Positions 48,932-59,020 of a DNA stretch of 64,000 nucleotides are shown piece after piece. Position numbers and translations under genes: made by a program. How positions within the stretch are numbered: position 1 is the first letter of the stretch; every line of letters starts with the position of its first letter. The notes beneath the pieces were generated by a model. The model was not told where the DNA came from. It searched no databases and worked only from the letters and a program-made list of their open reading frames with translations. Source of the DNA: Gilliamella sp. WF3-4 (GTDB taxonomy: Bacteria; Pseudomonadota; Gammaproteobacteria; Enterobacterales; Orbaceae). The stretch spans positions 43,498 through 107,497 of the forward strand of contig NZ_LZGW01000020.1 in NCBI RefSeq assembly GCF_001690275.1, in the 5' to 3' direction.

Positions 48932-48945
48932 TTAGTGATCACTAA
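48932..48945. promoter_or_regulatory. Perfect 14-bp palindrome upstream of the YdiL-like gene
   Basis: TTAGTGATCACTAA lies between aroE and the YdiL-like gene, 81-94 nt upstream of the latter's start. It is a candidate operator, possibly for the YdiL-like protein itself. It does not match the TrpR or TyrR consensus. Confidence 0.5.
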
Positions 48946-49013
48946 TATAATGATAAAATTATAAAAAACACAGCTAATTCCAATGTCGTTAGATGTGTTT
49001 GTCTGTTGAGTAA

Positions 49014-49844
49014 TTATTTTCCGGCTAAAGCATCAATTACAGATTGTTTTGCTCGTTCAGAAAGATCTTTTCCTGTCCAAATTTTAAATTGAGCATTTGC
49101 TTGACCAATAAACATTTCACGCCCTGATATCGATTCCCAGCCCGCTTTTTCTGCTTCTTGTCTAAATCGAGTATTGTATGGTGTATAGACAATATCATAC
49201 GCCAAGCCTTTCCCTTTAAACCAAGCCTGTTCATAAGGCGTCTGATCTTCAAATTTACCTTGCATACCTAATGGGGTAGAATTAATAATAATTTGTGCTT
49301 CAACTTGGCTGCGTTCTTCCCAAGCTATTGCTTTTAGATTGAACTCTTTTGCTAATGCTTTGGCTGAGTCGAGCATAATGTCTGTCACAGTAATTTCGGT
49401 ATAACCAAGGTCTTGCAATCCAACAACAGCAGCACGTGCTGCGCCTCCCGCTCCTAGTAATAAAACTTTTTTATATTCAACAGGTAATTTCTTTTGTTCC
49501 AGTGGCTGCATAAAGCCAACAATATCCGTATTATCGCCACAAAGCTTATCGCCATTCCAATAAACTAAATTAGCTGCCCCTGCTTTTTTGACATGCTCAG
49601 TTACTTCGTCTAAATAAGGAATAATAGCCTGCTTATGTGGAATAGTGACACATAACCCTCTAATATTTAATAGTCTTACTGATTTAAATAGTGTTGATAT
49701 TTCTTCAGGTGGCGTAGCAAAAGGCACTAAAACGGCAGGAATACCATAATCTTGAAATGATGTAGTATGAATAAGAGGGCTCATACTATGCCCTAACGGA
49801 TAACCGATAATGCCGTATATACTATATGGCGTGAACTGGCTCAT
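49014..49844 (-). CDS. aroE: Shikimate dehydrogenase
   Basis: A 276-residue NADP-dependent enzyme reducing 3-dehydroshikimate. YGIIGYPLGHSMSPLIH (substrate-binding serines), GLCVTIPHKQAIIPYLDEV (catalytic lysine), GDNTDIVGFMQPL, VLLLGAGGAARAAVVGLQDLG (cofactor loop) and INSTPLGMQG are diagnostic. It is closer to AroE than to the E. coli YdiB sequence. It lies upstream of the YdiL-like gene and aroL in the same direction. AGGAGA precedes the ATG. Confidence 0.92.
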   Translation of the reverse strand: MSQFTPYSIYGIIGYPLGHSMSPLIHTTSFQDYGIPAVLVPFATPPEEISTLFKSVRLLNIRGLCVTIPHKQAIIPYLDEVTEHVKKAGAANLVYWNGDKLCGDNTDIVGFMQPLEQKKLPVEYKKVLLLGAGGAARAAVVGLQDLGYTEITVTDIMLDSAKALAKEFNLKAIAWEERSQVEAQIIINSTPLGMQGKFEDQTPYEQAWFKGKGLAYDIVYTPYNTRFRQEAEKAGWESISGREMFIGQANAQFKIWTGKDLSERAKQSVIDALAGK

Positions 49845-50216
49845 ACAATCTCCTTGAAAATTAGATCTAATAGATAAAAGCGATAATTAATAGTATTAAA
49901 CCATATTTATCATAAAATTAAACGGTTTTTATATTTATCTAAATTAACCTTAGCCATAATAGTGTTATCACAACAATTATTATTTATTTGTTAATAATTA
50001 TTTGGATAATGATCTTATTTTTACACTTAAATAAGATAATGCTTGAGAATTTGTGTATAACAGCGTATACTTCGCTACCTCATTATTATGGGTGTAGTGT
50101 GAGAGGTTAGACTGCTTCTCAGATAGAACTGCAGCAAACTAAAAGCCTGACGAGGTTAATTCCATTAACATATTACGCCCAGGGCTTAAGCATTGAAATT
50201 TCGGAGAATTATTGAC
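49845..50216. promoter_or_regulatory. Gene-free region with the rpmBG promoter and leader
   Basis: 372 nt between divergent aroE and rpmB. The first half is AT-rich. From about 50090 the sequence becomes G+C-richer and structured (for example GAGAGGTTAGACTGCTTCTC), as in a ribosomal-protein mRNA leader. TTGAGA at about 50044 is a possible -35 element. CGGAG precedes the rpmB ATG. No ORF recognised. Confidence 0.4.
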
Positions 50217-50453
50217 ATGTCACGAGTATGCCAAGTAACAGGAAAAGGTCCTTTAGTAGGAAATAATCGTTCCCATGCGATGAATGCTACTAAACGTCGT
50301 TTTCTACCAAACCTTCAAACTCACCGTTTCTGGATTGAGAGTGAAAAACGTTTTGTAAAATTGCGTGTATCTGCTAAAGGTATGCGTACTATCGATAAAA
50401 AGGGTATTGATGCGGTTTTAGCTGAACTTCGTGCCCGTGGTGAAAAGTACTAA
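50217..50453 (+). CDS. rpmB: 50S ribosomal protein L28
   Basis: A 78-residue L28: [37 protein letters not shown] and a C-terminal [14 protein letters not shown]. The ATG at 50217 has CGGAG 10 nt upstream; the frame is open to another ATG at 50193, which would add eight unusual residues. rpmG follows after 15 nt. Confidence 0.97.
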   Translation: MSRVCQVTGKGPLVGNNRSHAMNATKRRFLPNLQTHRFWIESEKRFVKLRVSAKGMRTIDKKGIDAVLAELRARGEKY

Positions 50454-50468
50454 TAAGGAAACCATATC

Positions 50469-50636
50469 ATGGCAAAAGGTGTACGCGAAAAAATTAGATT
50501 AGTTTCTTCTGCTGGTACAGGTCATTTTTATACCACTAGCAAAAATAAAAGAACTATGCCTGAAAAGATGGAGATCAAAAAGTATGATCCCGTTGTTCGT
50601 CAGCATGTAATTTATAAAGAAGCTAAAATTAAATAG
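50469..50636 (+). CDS. rpmG: 50S ribosomal protein L33
   Basis: A 55-codon frame starting [20 protein letters not shown] and ending [17 protein letters not shown], the exact length of E. coli L33. The peptide lacks the CXXC pairs of zinc-type L33, so it is the C-minus form. TAAGGAAACC precedes the ATG. Cotranscribed with rpmB and closed by a strong terminator. Confidence 0.97.
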   Translation: MAKGVREKIRLVSSAGTGHFYTTSKNKRTMPEKMEIKKYDPVVRQHVIYKEAKIK

Positions 50637-50648
50637 TTTTAGATAAAT

Positions 50649-50678
50649 AAAAAACCCAGCAAATGCTGGGTTTTTTAT
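50649..50678 (+). terminator. Rho-independent terminator of rpmBG
   Basis: AAAACCCAGCA (50651-50661) pairs with TGCTGGGTTTT (50664-50674), then a T-rich tail. Confidence 0.95.
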
Positions 50679-50851
50679 TTTATTTTTTTCTATACATAAC
50701 CATCATAACTATCAATATCTGCCTACCAACTTATTACCCACACTTGCATGTTCGCCTGCCTTTTTTACTGTTTTAAATTAATATAACTTAAGCCCACAAT
50801 CATACAACTGATAGCAATTAAGATAGTTAGCTATTTAAAAGCACTCCTTGA

Positions 50852-50890
50852 AAAAATAAAAAAGCGCCAGTTGTTAACGGCGCTTTTGTC
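50852..50890 (-). terminator. Rho-independent terminator of the gltP-like gene
   Basis: Read on the minus strand, AAAAGCGCC pairs with GGCGCTTTT (50879-50887 with 50860-50868) around a 10-nt loop and is followed by TTATTTTTT. It lies 16 nt past the stop. Confidence 0.9.
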
Positions 50891-50905
50891 AGTAAAAAAA
50901 TAACT

Positions 50906-52228
50906 CTATTTCAAATATTGTTGTTCATAGGCTCTTGCTTTTTTGTCATCAAAAACATGTTCCCAGCGAGCTATAACAATTGCAGCTAATGCATTGCCAA
51001 CCACATTAACAACCGTTCTACCCATATCTAAAATACGCTCTACCCCCATAATATAACCAATCCCTTCAAGGGGAATGCCAACACTGCCAAGTGTTGCGGA
51101 TAACACAAGGATTGAAGCACCTGGTACTCCTGCTATACCTTTAGAAGCTATCATTAGGGTAATGACAATTATAATTTGATCTAAAATAGTTAAATCAATA
51201 TGGAATAATTGGGCTAAAAAGATAACTGTAATACTTTGATAAAGCGTTGAGCCATCAAGATTAAATGAATAACCTGTTGGAATAACGAAACTTGTAATCG
51301 ATTTTGGTGCGCCATATGACTCCATTTTTTCAATAATTTTCGGTAATGCTGTTTCAGAGCTTGCAGTTGAAAATGCGATAACCAGTTCTTCTTTCAATAT
51401 TTTTAGCAGTGTGAAAATATTAAAACGACAAATTTTACAAACAAGACCAAGCACCACTAATGTAAATATAATCATCGCTGAATAAACAGTTAAAATCAGT
51501 TTAAGTAGTGGTAATAAAGATTCAAATCCATATTTGGCAACAGTCACAGTAATGAGAGCGAATACACCAATTGGGGCATAACGCATAATCATGTTAGTAA
51601 CTTTAAACATAGTGTCAGAGATAACCTTTAAGAAAAATACAAAAGGCTCGCGCTGTTTATCTGGTAACGACATTAGACCTAAGCCGAAAAAGACACAGAA
51701 AAAGATAACAGGCAATATAGCTCCATCAGCCATTGCTTTAAAGATATTTGCAGGAATCATATCAAGAATCATGACAATTAAGCCATGAGGTTTTCCACTT
51801 AATTCTTCAGCTGCCTTTGCATATTTGCTCACATCTGCTGTTGCAAGTGTTGAAGAGTCAATTCCCGCTCCCGGCGCAAAAATATTTCCCCAACAAAGAC
51901 CTAATAAGATAGCAATCGTGGTAATAATCTCAAAATAAAGTATTGTTTTTAGGCCTAATGTCCCTAATCGTTTCGAACCACCAATACCAGCAATACCTAA
52001 AGTTAATGTACTAAGTATAATAGGCAGGACAATCATTTTAATTAAACGAATAAAAATATCGCCCGCTGGTTGGAAAATGTTGACTATCGAAAATTGATAA
52101 TAAGAGTGTAAAGGGTGGCTAGGAGTAGAGAGTTCAAATAAATAAGCCCCCACCGCTATCCCTAAAATTAATGCAATCAAAATCTGCCATGCAAGATTAG
52201 TTAAGACTTTTTTTATTGAGAAAGACAT
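50906..52228 (-). CDS. Dicarboxylate/amino acid:cation symporter (GltP-like)
   Basis: A 440-residue DAACS transporter of glutamate/aspartate or C4-dicarboxylates. It starts with helix 1 (LAWQILIALILGIAVGAYLF); FIRLIKMIVLPIILSTLTLGIAGIG, the serine-rich hairpin IAFSTASSETALPKIIEKME, GYSFNLDGSTLYQSI and the ASKGIAGVPGASILVL re-entrant loop are the signature. GltP is the closest remembered relative; substrate not resolved. Confidence 0.88.
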   Translation of the reverse strand: MSFSIKKVLTNLAWQILIALILGIAVGAYLFELSTPSHPLHSYYQFSIVNIFQPAGDIFIRLIKMIVLPIILSTLTLGIAGIGGSKRLGTLGLKTILYFEIITTIAILLGLCWGNIFAPGAGIDSSTLATADVSKYAKAAEELSGKPHGLIVMILDMIPANIFKAMADGAILPVIFFCVFFGLGLMSLPDKQREPFVFFLKVISDTMFKVTNMIMRYAPIGVFALITVTVAKYGFESLLPLLKLILTVYSAMIIFTLVVLGLVCKICRFNIFTLLKILKEELVIAFSTASSETALPKIIEKMESYGAPKSITSFVIPTGYSFNLDGSTLYQSITVIFLAQLFHIDLTILDQIIIVITLMIASKGIAGVPGASILVLSATLGSVGIPLEGIGYIMGVERILDMGRTVVNVVGNALAAIVIARWEHVFDDKKARAYEQQYLK

Positions 52229-52261
52229 GCAATTCTATTCCTTTTCACGATATTGGAAAAC

Positions 52262-52296
52262 AAAAAAGGACTAGCAATACCAACTAATCCTTTTTT
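52262..52296 (-). terminator. Terminator of gyrA
   Basis: On the minus strand AAAAAAGGATTAG pairs imperfectly with CTAGTCCTTTTTT around about 9 nt, giving a T-rich 3' arm. It lies 16 nt past the gyrA stop and before the gltP-like gene. Confidence 0.8.
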
Positions 52297-52311
52297 TGTA
52301 ATTAAAAATTA

Positions 52312-55002
52312 TTATTCAGATTCTTGAGTAGAATCATCACTACCGTAAGCATCTTGAGATAATTCTGATTCAACTTCATCTTCCGTTTCAGCAATTCGCT
52401 GCAGTCCAACAACTTTTTCGTTTTCAGCTGTTCGAATCAGGGTTACACCTTGAGTATTTCGGCCTACAATGCTTACTTCAGATACTCGAGTACGCACTAA
52501 AGTACCTGCATCAGTAATCAGCATAATTTGATCTGTTTCCTCAACTTGTACTGCACCAACAACTGCACCATTTCGTTCGCTCACCTTAATAGATATCACT
52601 CCTTTAGTTGCGCGTGATTTAGTTGGATATAACTCTTGTTCAGTACGTTTGCCATAACCGTTTTGGGTTGCCGTTAAGATTGCTCCATTTCCTCGAGGAA
52701 CTATCAGTGATACGACTTTGTCATCGCCCTCTAATTTAATGCCTCGAACGCCCGTCGCCGTTCGCCCCATGCAACGAACTTTATTGGCTGGGAATCGAAC
52801 AACTTTACCATTTGCAGAGAACAACATAATATCTTCTGTATTAGAGATTTGAGAAACTTCATCATCATTCTCAATCTCATCAACAATGACATCATCATTA
52901 AGTTCTTCATCATCAACAGTGTCAGACGTTTCATTGCTCGTTAAATCAACGCCAATTAGCTCGTCATCATCACGTAAGTTAATCGCAATAATCCCCCCAC
53001 TTCGAGGGCGACTAAATTCAATTAATGACGTCTTCTTAACGGTACCTTGCGCTGTTGCCATAAATACGCAATGTTCATCATCAAATTCTCTAACTGGTAG
53101 AATTGCGGTAATGCGTTCATTTTCTTCAAGCGGTAATAAATTAATGATTGGGCGCCCTCTCGAACCACGACTAGCTTCAGGTAGTTGGTAAACTTTCATC
53201 CAATATAATCGCCCACGGCTAGAGAAGCAAAGGATAGTATCGTGAGTATTAGCAACTAATAATTTTTCAACAAAGTCTTCTTCTTTAATTTTAGTTGCCG
53301 ATTTACCTTTACCACCACGACGTTGAGCTTCATAATCTGACAGTGGCTGATATTTGACATAACCTTGGTGCGAAAGCGTAACAACGACATCTTCTTGAGC
53401 TATTAAGTCTTCAATATTGATATCTGCACTGCTTGCTGTAATTTCAGTTCGCCTTGCATCTTGGAATTGGTCACGAACACTTTCTAGTTCTTCGCGAATC
53501 ACTTCCATTAGGCGTTCTGAACTAGCTAAGATGCGCAATAATTCACCAATCTGAACTAATAGATCTTTATATTCATCAAGAATTTTTTCGTGTTCTAGGC
53601 CTGTTAAACGATGTAAACGAAGATCTAATATAGCTTGTGCTTGTGCCTCTGATAGGTAATAGTGCCCTTGGCGGATACCAAATTCTGGTGCTAAATCTTC
53701 AGGACGAGCAGCATCATTACCCGCCTTTTCAAGCATTGCAGCAACATTACCTAATTGCCAAGCTTGCGCTAATAATTTCGTTTTTGCTTCGCTAGGCGTT
53801 GATGCTGCTCGGATAAGCTCAATCACAGGATCAATATTAGCAAGCGCTATCGCTAAACCCTCTAATACATGAGCACGCTCACGAGCTTTACGTAATTCGT
53901 ATATTGTCCGACGTGTTACTACTTCTCGACGATGAAAGACAAAAGCTTCAATCATGTCACGTAAGTTTAAAAGCTTTGGTTGACCTTTATGTAAAGCAAC
54001 CATATTGATACCAAACGAAACTTGTAATTGAGTCAACGAGAAAAGATTATTTAATACAACTTCACCAACCGCATCTCGCTTGATTTCAATAACAATACGC
54101 ATACCATCTTTGTCAGATTCGTCACGTAATGCTGAAATGCCTTCTACTTTTTTATCTTTAACTAATTCTGCAATTTTTTCGATCAGTTTTTTCTTATTAA
54201 CTTGATATGGGATCTCGTGGACTATAATGGTTTCCCGCCCACTATGATCATCGACTTCAATTGTCGCCTTAGACCGAATATAAATAATACCACGACCAGT
54301 ACGATAAGCATTTTCAATGCCTTTACGTCCATTAATTAATGCTGCGGTTGGAAAGTCTGGCCCATGAATATACTCCATTAAACCATCAACCGAAATATTT
54401 TCATCTTCAATAAAAGCTAGGCAACCATTAATAACTTCAGAGAGATTGTGTGGAGGAATATTTGTTGCCATACCAACAGCAATCCCAGACGCACCATTAA
54501 CTAATAAATTAGGAATTCGCGTAGGTAACACATCTGGGATCATTTCTGATCCATCGTAGTTAGGTGAAAAATCAACTGTTTCTTTATCTAGATCTGTTAA
54601 TAACGAGCCTGCAAATTTTTGCATACGAATTTCGGTATAACGCATTGCCGCTGCTGAATCACCATCAACAGAACCGAAGTTCCCTTGGCCATCAACCAAC
54701 ATATAACGCAATGAAAATGGCTGAGCCATCCGCACAATTGTATCATAAACAGCTGAATCACCATGTGGGTGGTATTTACCGATAACGTCCCCAACAACAC
54801 GAGCTGATTTTCGATATGGTTTATTCCACTCATATCCCGCTTCATGCATAGCAAATAAAACACGCCTATGAACAGGCTTTAAGCCATCTCGGACATCAGG
54901 TAAAGCACGTCCAACAATAACAGACATTGCGTAGTCAAGATAAGAGGATTTTAGTTCATCTTCAATATTAACGGGGGTTATTTCTTTGGCTAATTCGGTC
55001 AT
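52312..55002 (-). CDS. gyrA: DNA gyrase subunit A
   Basis: 896 residues. The breakage-reunion domain includes [20 protein letters not shown] and [20 protein letters not shown]; catalytic Y122 is in [10 protein letters not shown]. Residues 83 and 87, the common quinolone-resistance positions, are Ser and Asp, the wild-type state. The C-terminal beta-pinwheel has the GyrA box QRRGGKGK (about 559-566). An acidic insert ([20 protein letters not shown], near 745) and an acidic tail are present. Expressed alone, with about 95 nt to diaA upstream. Confidence 0.98.
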   Translation of the reverse strand: MTELAKEITPVNIEDELKSSYLDYAMSVIVGRALPDVRDGLKPVHRRVLFAMHEAGYEWNKPYRKSARVVGDVIGKYHPHGDSAVYDTIVRMAQPFSLRYMLVDGQGNFGSVDGDSAAAMRYTEIRMQKFAGSLLTDLDKETVDFSPNYDGSEMIPDVLPTRIPNLLVNGASGIAVGMATNIPPHNLSEVINGCLAFIEDENISVDGLMEYIHGPDFPTAALINGRKGIENAYRTGRGIIYIRSKATIEVDDHSGRETIIVHEIPYQVNKKKLIEKIAELVKDKKVEGISALRDESDKDGMRIVIEIKRDAVGEVVLNNLFSLTQLQVSFGINMVALHKGQPKLLNLRDMIEAFVFHRREVVTRRTIYELRKARERAHVLEGLAIALANIDPVIELIRAASTPSEAKTKLLAQAWQLGNVAAMLEKAGNDAARPEDLAPEFGIRQGHYYLSEAQAQAILDLRLHRLTGLEHEKILDEYKDLLVQIGELLRILASSERLMEVIREELESVRDQFQDARRTEITASSADINIEDLIAQEDVVVTLSHQGYVKYQPLSDYEAQRRGGKGKSATKIKEEDFVEKLLVANTHDTILCFSSRGRLYWMKVYQLPEASRGSRGRPIINLLPLEENERITAILPVREFDDEHCVFMATAQGTVKKTSLIEFSRPRSGGIIAINLRDDDELIGVDLTSNETSDTVDDEELNDDVIVDEIENDDEVSQISNTEDIMLFSANGKVVRFPANKVRCMGRTATGVRGIKLEGDDKVVSLIVPRGNGAILTATQNGYGKRTEQELYPTKSRATKGVISIKVSERNGAVVGAVQVEETDQIMLITDAGTLVRTRVSEVSIVGRNTQGVTLIRTAENEKVVGLQRIAETEDEVESELSQDAYGSDDSTQESE

Positions 55003-55098
55003 AACACCATGTTCTCTTATTAATTTAAGTCATCATAACAGGCTATAATATAGCATAAAAACGCTAGTAATGCAGAACTAAACTGTTTTTATTTCAAC

Positions 55099-55689
55099 TT
55101 ATTCGCTATGAATAAACAATGTATTTTCAATTAATTGGCATAAGCAATTTAAAATCATTGCGTGCATTTCATATGCCATCACTTTGTTGTAAGATGGGAC
55201 TCTTATTTCAATATCATTTTGCCCAAGCAAACCAATAACTTCGCCTCCATCAAAAGCAGTTAAAGCGACAATTTTCATGTCTTTAATTACTGCCTCTTGA
55301 ACGGCTCGAATAATGGCTCTGCTATTTCCTTGGCACGTTGCTATAATTAAAACATCACTTTGCTGCCCTAATGCTTGAATTTGGCGGGCATAAATTTCTT
55401 CATGGTTGGCAATTGCACTTAATAAAACATTGTCCGATACAAGAGCTATTGCAGGAATGCTTGGTCTTTCGATATTAATACTGGTGATCAAACGCGAAGT
55501 AAAGCTTTGTACATTAGCAGCAGATGGGCCATTACCACAGCTCATTATTTTATTGCCATTAAGTAAACTCTCAACAATAATATTTGCTGCTTTTTCAATA
55601 GAATAACCAAGTGATTCTGCCATCACAATTTGAGTTTGAATACTTTCAGTAAAATAATTTTTAATTAAATCTTGCACGCTTTCACCCAA
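55099..55689 (-). CDS. diaA: DnaA initiator-associating protein DiaA (SIS domain)
   Basis: A 196-residue SIS-domain protein that binds DnaA and promotes orderly initiation at oriC. KIMSCGNGPSAANVQSFTSRL and DVLIIATCQGNSRAIIRAVQ are the phosphosugar-type SIS motifs shared with GmhA; IPAIALVSDNVLLSAIANH is DiaA-like. It follows yraN after 3 nt in the lpoA-yraN-diaA order of enterobacteria, which distinguishes it from GmhA. Confidence 0.93.
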   Translation of the reverse strand: MGESVQDLIKNYFTESIQTQIVMAESLGYSIEKAANIIVESLLNGNKIMSCGNGPSAANVQSFTSRLITSINIERPSIPAIALVSDNVLLSAIANHEEIYARQIQALGQQSDVLIIATCQGNSRAIIRAVQEAVIKDMKIVALTAFDGGEVIGLLGQNDIEIRVPSYNKVMAYEMHAMILNCLCQLIENTLFIHSE

Positions 55690-55692
55690 AAA

Positions 55693-56049
55693 TTAAAATG
55701 CGTTAATAATCCATTTTTGACTTTTACCTGTAATAGCAAAAACATCAAACCTAAACTCTGTATCTTCAATATTTAAATTTTGCGTTATCATCCATTGCTG
55801 AGCAGTTTGCTTTATTTTATTTTGCTTATTTAACGTCACAGTCGTTTCAGCATGGCCAAAATTGGCATTTTTTCTATAACGTACTTCAATAAAAACAAGG
55901 CATTTACCATCTAGCATAATTAAATCAAGTTCACCAAAGCGAAATTGGGCATTATAGTCTAGAAGTTTAAGCCCTTGCTTAAGTAGGTATTGACAAGCAA
56001 TATTTTCATAATACTCACCAATTTGTTTTTTATTCGCTTTTCGAATCAG
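55693..56049 (-). CDS. yraN: YraN family (UPF0102) endonuclease-fold protein with a non-ATG start
   Basis: The ATG-initiated frame (from 55917) gives only 74 residues and lacks the conserved N-terminal part. The same frame continues upstream without a stop and encodes QIGEYYENIACQYLLKQGLK and FRFGELDLIMLDGKCLVFIE, the UPF0102 core with the GELDLI and EVRYRK nuclease-like motifs. No ATG, GTG or TTG exists between 55917 and the upstream stop at 56095-56097. A CTG at 56049 (or ATT at 56046) is preceded by GGAG 6 or 9 nt away and gives 118 residues, close to the H. influenzae length. It would overlap lpoA by 20 nt. A sequencing error is the alternative. Confidence 0.75.
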   Translation of the reverse strand: MIRKANKKQIGEYYENIACQYLLKQGLKLLDYNAQFRFGELDLIMLDGKCLVFIEVRYRKNANFGHAETTVTLNKQNKIKQTAQQWMITQNLNIEDTEFRFDVFAITGKSQKWIINAF

Positions 56050-57871
56050 AGTTAGCTCCGCTATAAATGTATTGCTGCCAAGAGAGTGAGCGAGTCACTT
56101 CACATTGATCACTTGTTGATAATTTACCAGTCATACCATCTAGAAAATTGAGTTGATATGAATTGAGTTGATTAAATCGATTGGTAAGCCTCCACGCGTC
56201 AATCCCCATGGCATATAAACGCATTAACGAATAATCTTTCTGAACATTGCTAGGTATCTTTGTATTCACATTATCCTTTTGAATCATAGGAATTTCAGCA
56301 TATTCAGTTTTATTCATATCATAATAAAAATCATCAGAAGCATTAACAACATGGCTTTTTGAGCTTGAATAAATCATGACAGCAGATGAGTTACCAATAT
56401 TCTTATTAGCGCCCATATCAAGCATTGGTTTTATCAACGTCAATTCATCATATGATGCGTAAATGTAAATAGCATCAAACCCAGCCGATATCATTTCACC
56501 TGATGATACTTCATCATTCGAAATAGGGCTTCCCGCAAGGCTAATACCGACATTGTGATTCATATTAGCACTTAGTGTTTTAGCGTTACCAAAATATTGT
56601 ACGTAAGCTTGTGAACTATTTGTCGACAGTTGTGCCCATTGTGCTGCAAAGCTTTGCGCAACACGCCTTCCCAAATCATTTTGAGGCACTAATACCAGTG
56701 GTTTTATTTTATTTTGGGAATAAATATGGTCAGCTGCATCTTTTGCTTCATCTTCTGGAGATAAAGCAAAAAAACACATTTTATTAGCAGAAGTAGTTGT
56801 TTTATCAACTTTGTTCAAGGCTAAAACAGGGATAGCAGGCGCTAGCTCTTTTATTTTAGTTACTTCATTTTTTAATAAAGGACCGACAATTAATTCAACA
56901 TGTTGTTCCTGTGCTTGCTGGATTAAAGCATCCATAGGAGCACTAGTTGTATCGACTACAATTACATTTTGTTGCGGTTCTTGTGGAAAAAACTTTATAG
57001 CATCAATGTAACCTTGACGAATAGTTTCACCAAATATACGAGAAGAACCACTTAATGGTAACAATAAAGCAACCTTTTTTCCATTAGCATCAACTGCAAG
57101 CGTTTGTTCACCAGTCAATATTGATATAATTTCTTTAGCTGGATGATCAGGGTATTGTATAGTCCAATTATTAATGGCTTGTTTTAATAATTGCTTTTGA
57201 TTTTGAGATTTTGTAGCAATTGTGTCTGGCGTATCATCATCTTGTGGAGCAGGTACATCATTATTTTGTTGATAAGCATATGCCAAATCAATCCAACCTT
57301 GTAATGTAATGTCATCTTCACCCACTAAAACTTTACCGATTTTATCAGCCTTTAACTTACTAAAAAAATTCCATGTACTGTTTAATAGTTGCCTTTTTTC
57401 AGTTTCAGATACATATTTTTCTAATTGAAGATAATCATGAGCTTGGGCATTAATATCTTTACTATTTATATCTAAGCCTAATTTTATCATATAATAGCGA
57501 TATAGCTGTGAGTTATTCAAATCAACAATCGTTAATTGATTAAGGTCAAATGGACGCCTTTTTTTTACAGCAATTTCACCTTGTGATAATAATTTTTCTT
57601 CTTTCTGTTCAGCATTAAGATCGGAAGGTAAATTTGATAATAATGTGTTTGCTTGTGTCAATTTATTTTCTTTTATTAGGGCTCGAATAGCTAATAATTG
57701 CCAATTAACTTTCACAGAGCCAGAACTATTATCTGCTTGTGATAAATAATAACTAGAATTTTTGTTATTATCAAAGCTAAGTGATTGCTTTGATGTTTCA
57801 AAAGTACATCCTGCCAAAAATGTAAATAGTGACATAATTAACATAATATAAAAGGAGCGTTTTAAATTCAT
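56030..57871 (-). CDS. lpoA: Penicillin-binding protein 1A activator LpoA
   Basis: An outer-membrane lipoprotein that activates PBP1A. From the ATG at 57871 it has 613 residues; the signal MNLKRSFYIMLIMSLFTFLAGC ends in lipobox LAGC. A helical TPR-like N-terminal domain runs to about residue 250, then a periplasmic-binding-like C-terminal domain begins KKVALLLPLSGSSRIFGETI (about 265). ATGs further upstream (57877, 57901) lie within or against the ribosome site GAGA. E. coli LpoA is 678 residues, so this is a somewhat short member. yraN and diaA follow. Confidence 0.93.
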   Translation of the reverse strand: MNLKRSFYIMLIMSLFTFLAGCTFETSKQSLSFDNNKNSSYYLSQADNSSGSVKVNWQLLAIRALIKENKLTQANTLLSNLPSDLNAEQKEEKLLSQGEIAVKKRRPFDLNQLTIVDLNNSQLYRYYMIKLGLDINSKDINAQAHDYLQLEKYVSETEKRQLLNSTWNFFSKLKADKIGKVLVGEDDITLQGWIDLAYAYQQNNDVPAPQDDDTPDTIATKSQNQKQLLKQAINNWTIQYPDHPAKEIISILTGEQTLAVDANGKKVALLLPLSGSSRIFGETIRQGYIDAIKFFPQEPQQNVIVVDTTSAPMDALIQQAQEQHVELIVGPLLKNEVTKIKELAPAIPVLALNKVDKTTTSANKMCFFALSPEDEAKDAADHIYSQNKIKPLVLVPQNDLGRRVAQSFAAQWAQLSTNSSQAYVQYFGNAKTLSANMNHNVGISLAGSPISNDEVSSGEMISAGFDAIYIYASYDELTLIKPMLDMGANKNIGNSSAVMIYSSSKSHVVNASDDFYYDMNKTEYAEIPMIQKDNVNTKIPSNVQKDYSLMRLYAMGIDAWRLTNRFNQLNSYQLNFLDGMTGKLSTSDQCEVTRSLSWQQYIYSGANSDSKSE

Positions 57872-57891
57872 ACCCATTCTCTTGTAAGTTG

Positions 57892-58974
57892 TTATCCCCA
57901 AATTCGTTGTACATGAACGGTCACTTCTTCTCGATCATGATAAAGCTGCTTAGCCTGAATTTGTACATTGATTTTTTTATTATTTAATTCATCGTTTAAC
58001 AATTGTAAACTTTGTTTTACTTCTTCATAACGCTTTTTCATTGGTAGTTTGAGGTTAAAAATAGCCTCTCTGCACCAGCCATTAATTAGCCATTTGGCTA
58101 TTAATTCAGTTACCTTGGCTGGTTTTTCAACCATATCACAAACCAACCAGTAAATATTATGCTTTTTAGGCACAAATTTGAAGCCATCTTCACGATAATG
58201 TTTAACTTGCCCTGTTTCCATTAGTTTTTCATTCATAGCCCCATTATCAATGGCATAAACCATCATACATCTTTTAACCAACTGATAAGTCCAACCGCCA
58301 GGACAAGCACCTAAGTCAACCGCATTCATCCCCCCCTTTAAACGCTCATCCCATTCTTCATAAGGAATAAAAATATGAAAAGCTTCTTCTAATTTTAGTG
58401 TAGAACGGCTTGGCGCATCAGTTGGAAATTTTAGTCTAGGAATGCCCATATAAAAAGGTGAATTATTTTGGCTTAGCGAATAACCAACATAACAGCTATT
58501 ATTATTGATAAAAAATAAGTGAATTACAGGTCTTAATGGATTTTGGACTTTTAATAAAATACGTTTACTGCGCAACGCTTGGCGAAGGGGAACAGTAAAT
58601 TTTCGGCAAAATCCAGAAAGCACTTTGCCTTCATTTGAATCGGCAACTTCAACACGCAAATCGCCAGCTTTATCGATAGGACCAGCTAATGCATCAATAA
58701 TAGGAGAAATTCGGTCATTTGTCGGCAAATCTGTTAATAAATCGCCCGATACAAACATTTGTCTTGCAAAAATTAATGTTCGAAAAGCTAAATCTTTTAT
58801 TATCAATTGTGCATCACCATCTTGATAACATTCAAAGACAACATAGCCACTGCTTTCTCTCACTTTTGCATAGCCGTATATTTCTTTTTTTGCTGCTCTA
58901 TCGGTAATTTCTGCTGCACACTCTTTTTCAAATCCACAGCGACAATATAAAATAATTTTATTTAGTTTTTGCAT
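57892..58974 (-). CDS. rlmM: 23S rRNA 2'-O-ribose C2498 methyltransferase RlmM
   Basis: A 360-residue enzyme (E. coli YgdE 366). It starts [20 protein letters not shown], a THUMP-like N-terminal domain, and the Rossmann methyltransferase domain begins about 210 with [19 protein letters not shown] (SAM motif). [20 protein letters not shown] and [12 protein letters not shown] carry catalytic residues. lpoA begins 20 nt after its stop. Confidence 0.95.
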   Translation of the reverse strand: MQKLNKIILYCRCGFEKECAAEITDRAAKKEIYGYAKVRESSGYVVFECYQDGDAQLIIKDLAFRTLIFARQMFVSGDLLTDLPTNDRISPIIDALAGPIDKAGDLRVEVADSNEGKVLSGFCRKFTVPLRQALRSKRILLKVQNPLRPVIHLFFINNNSCYVGYSLSQNNSPFYMGIPRLKFPTDAPSRSTLKLEEAFHIFIPYEEWDERLKGGMNAVDLGACPGGWTYQLVKRCMMVYAIDNGAMNEKLMETGQVKHYREDGFKFVPKKHNIYWLVCDMVEKPAKVTELIAKWLINGWCREAIFNLKLPMKKRYEEVKQSLQLLNDELNNKKINVQIQAKQLYHDREEVTVHVQRIWG

Positions 58975-59020
58975 ATTGTAATTTTTACTCTTTCAACAAA
59001 AGCTATAAATAACAGCAATT

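Noticed and set aside
48932..48945. TrpR operator
   Set aside because: The palindrome TTAGTGATCACTAA lacks the ACTAGTTAACTAGT core of trp operators.
52731..53191. Met/Leu-rich and Ser-rich frames overlapping gyrA
   Set aside because: They come from the acidic GAT/GAA-rich insert of GyrA read in other frames or on the other strand.
55693..55917. Calling yraN as a 74-residue gene from the first ATG
   Set aside because: This omits the conserved GELDLI region encoded in frame upstream; the extended non-ATG form fits the family better.
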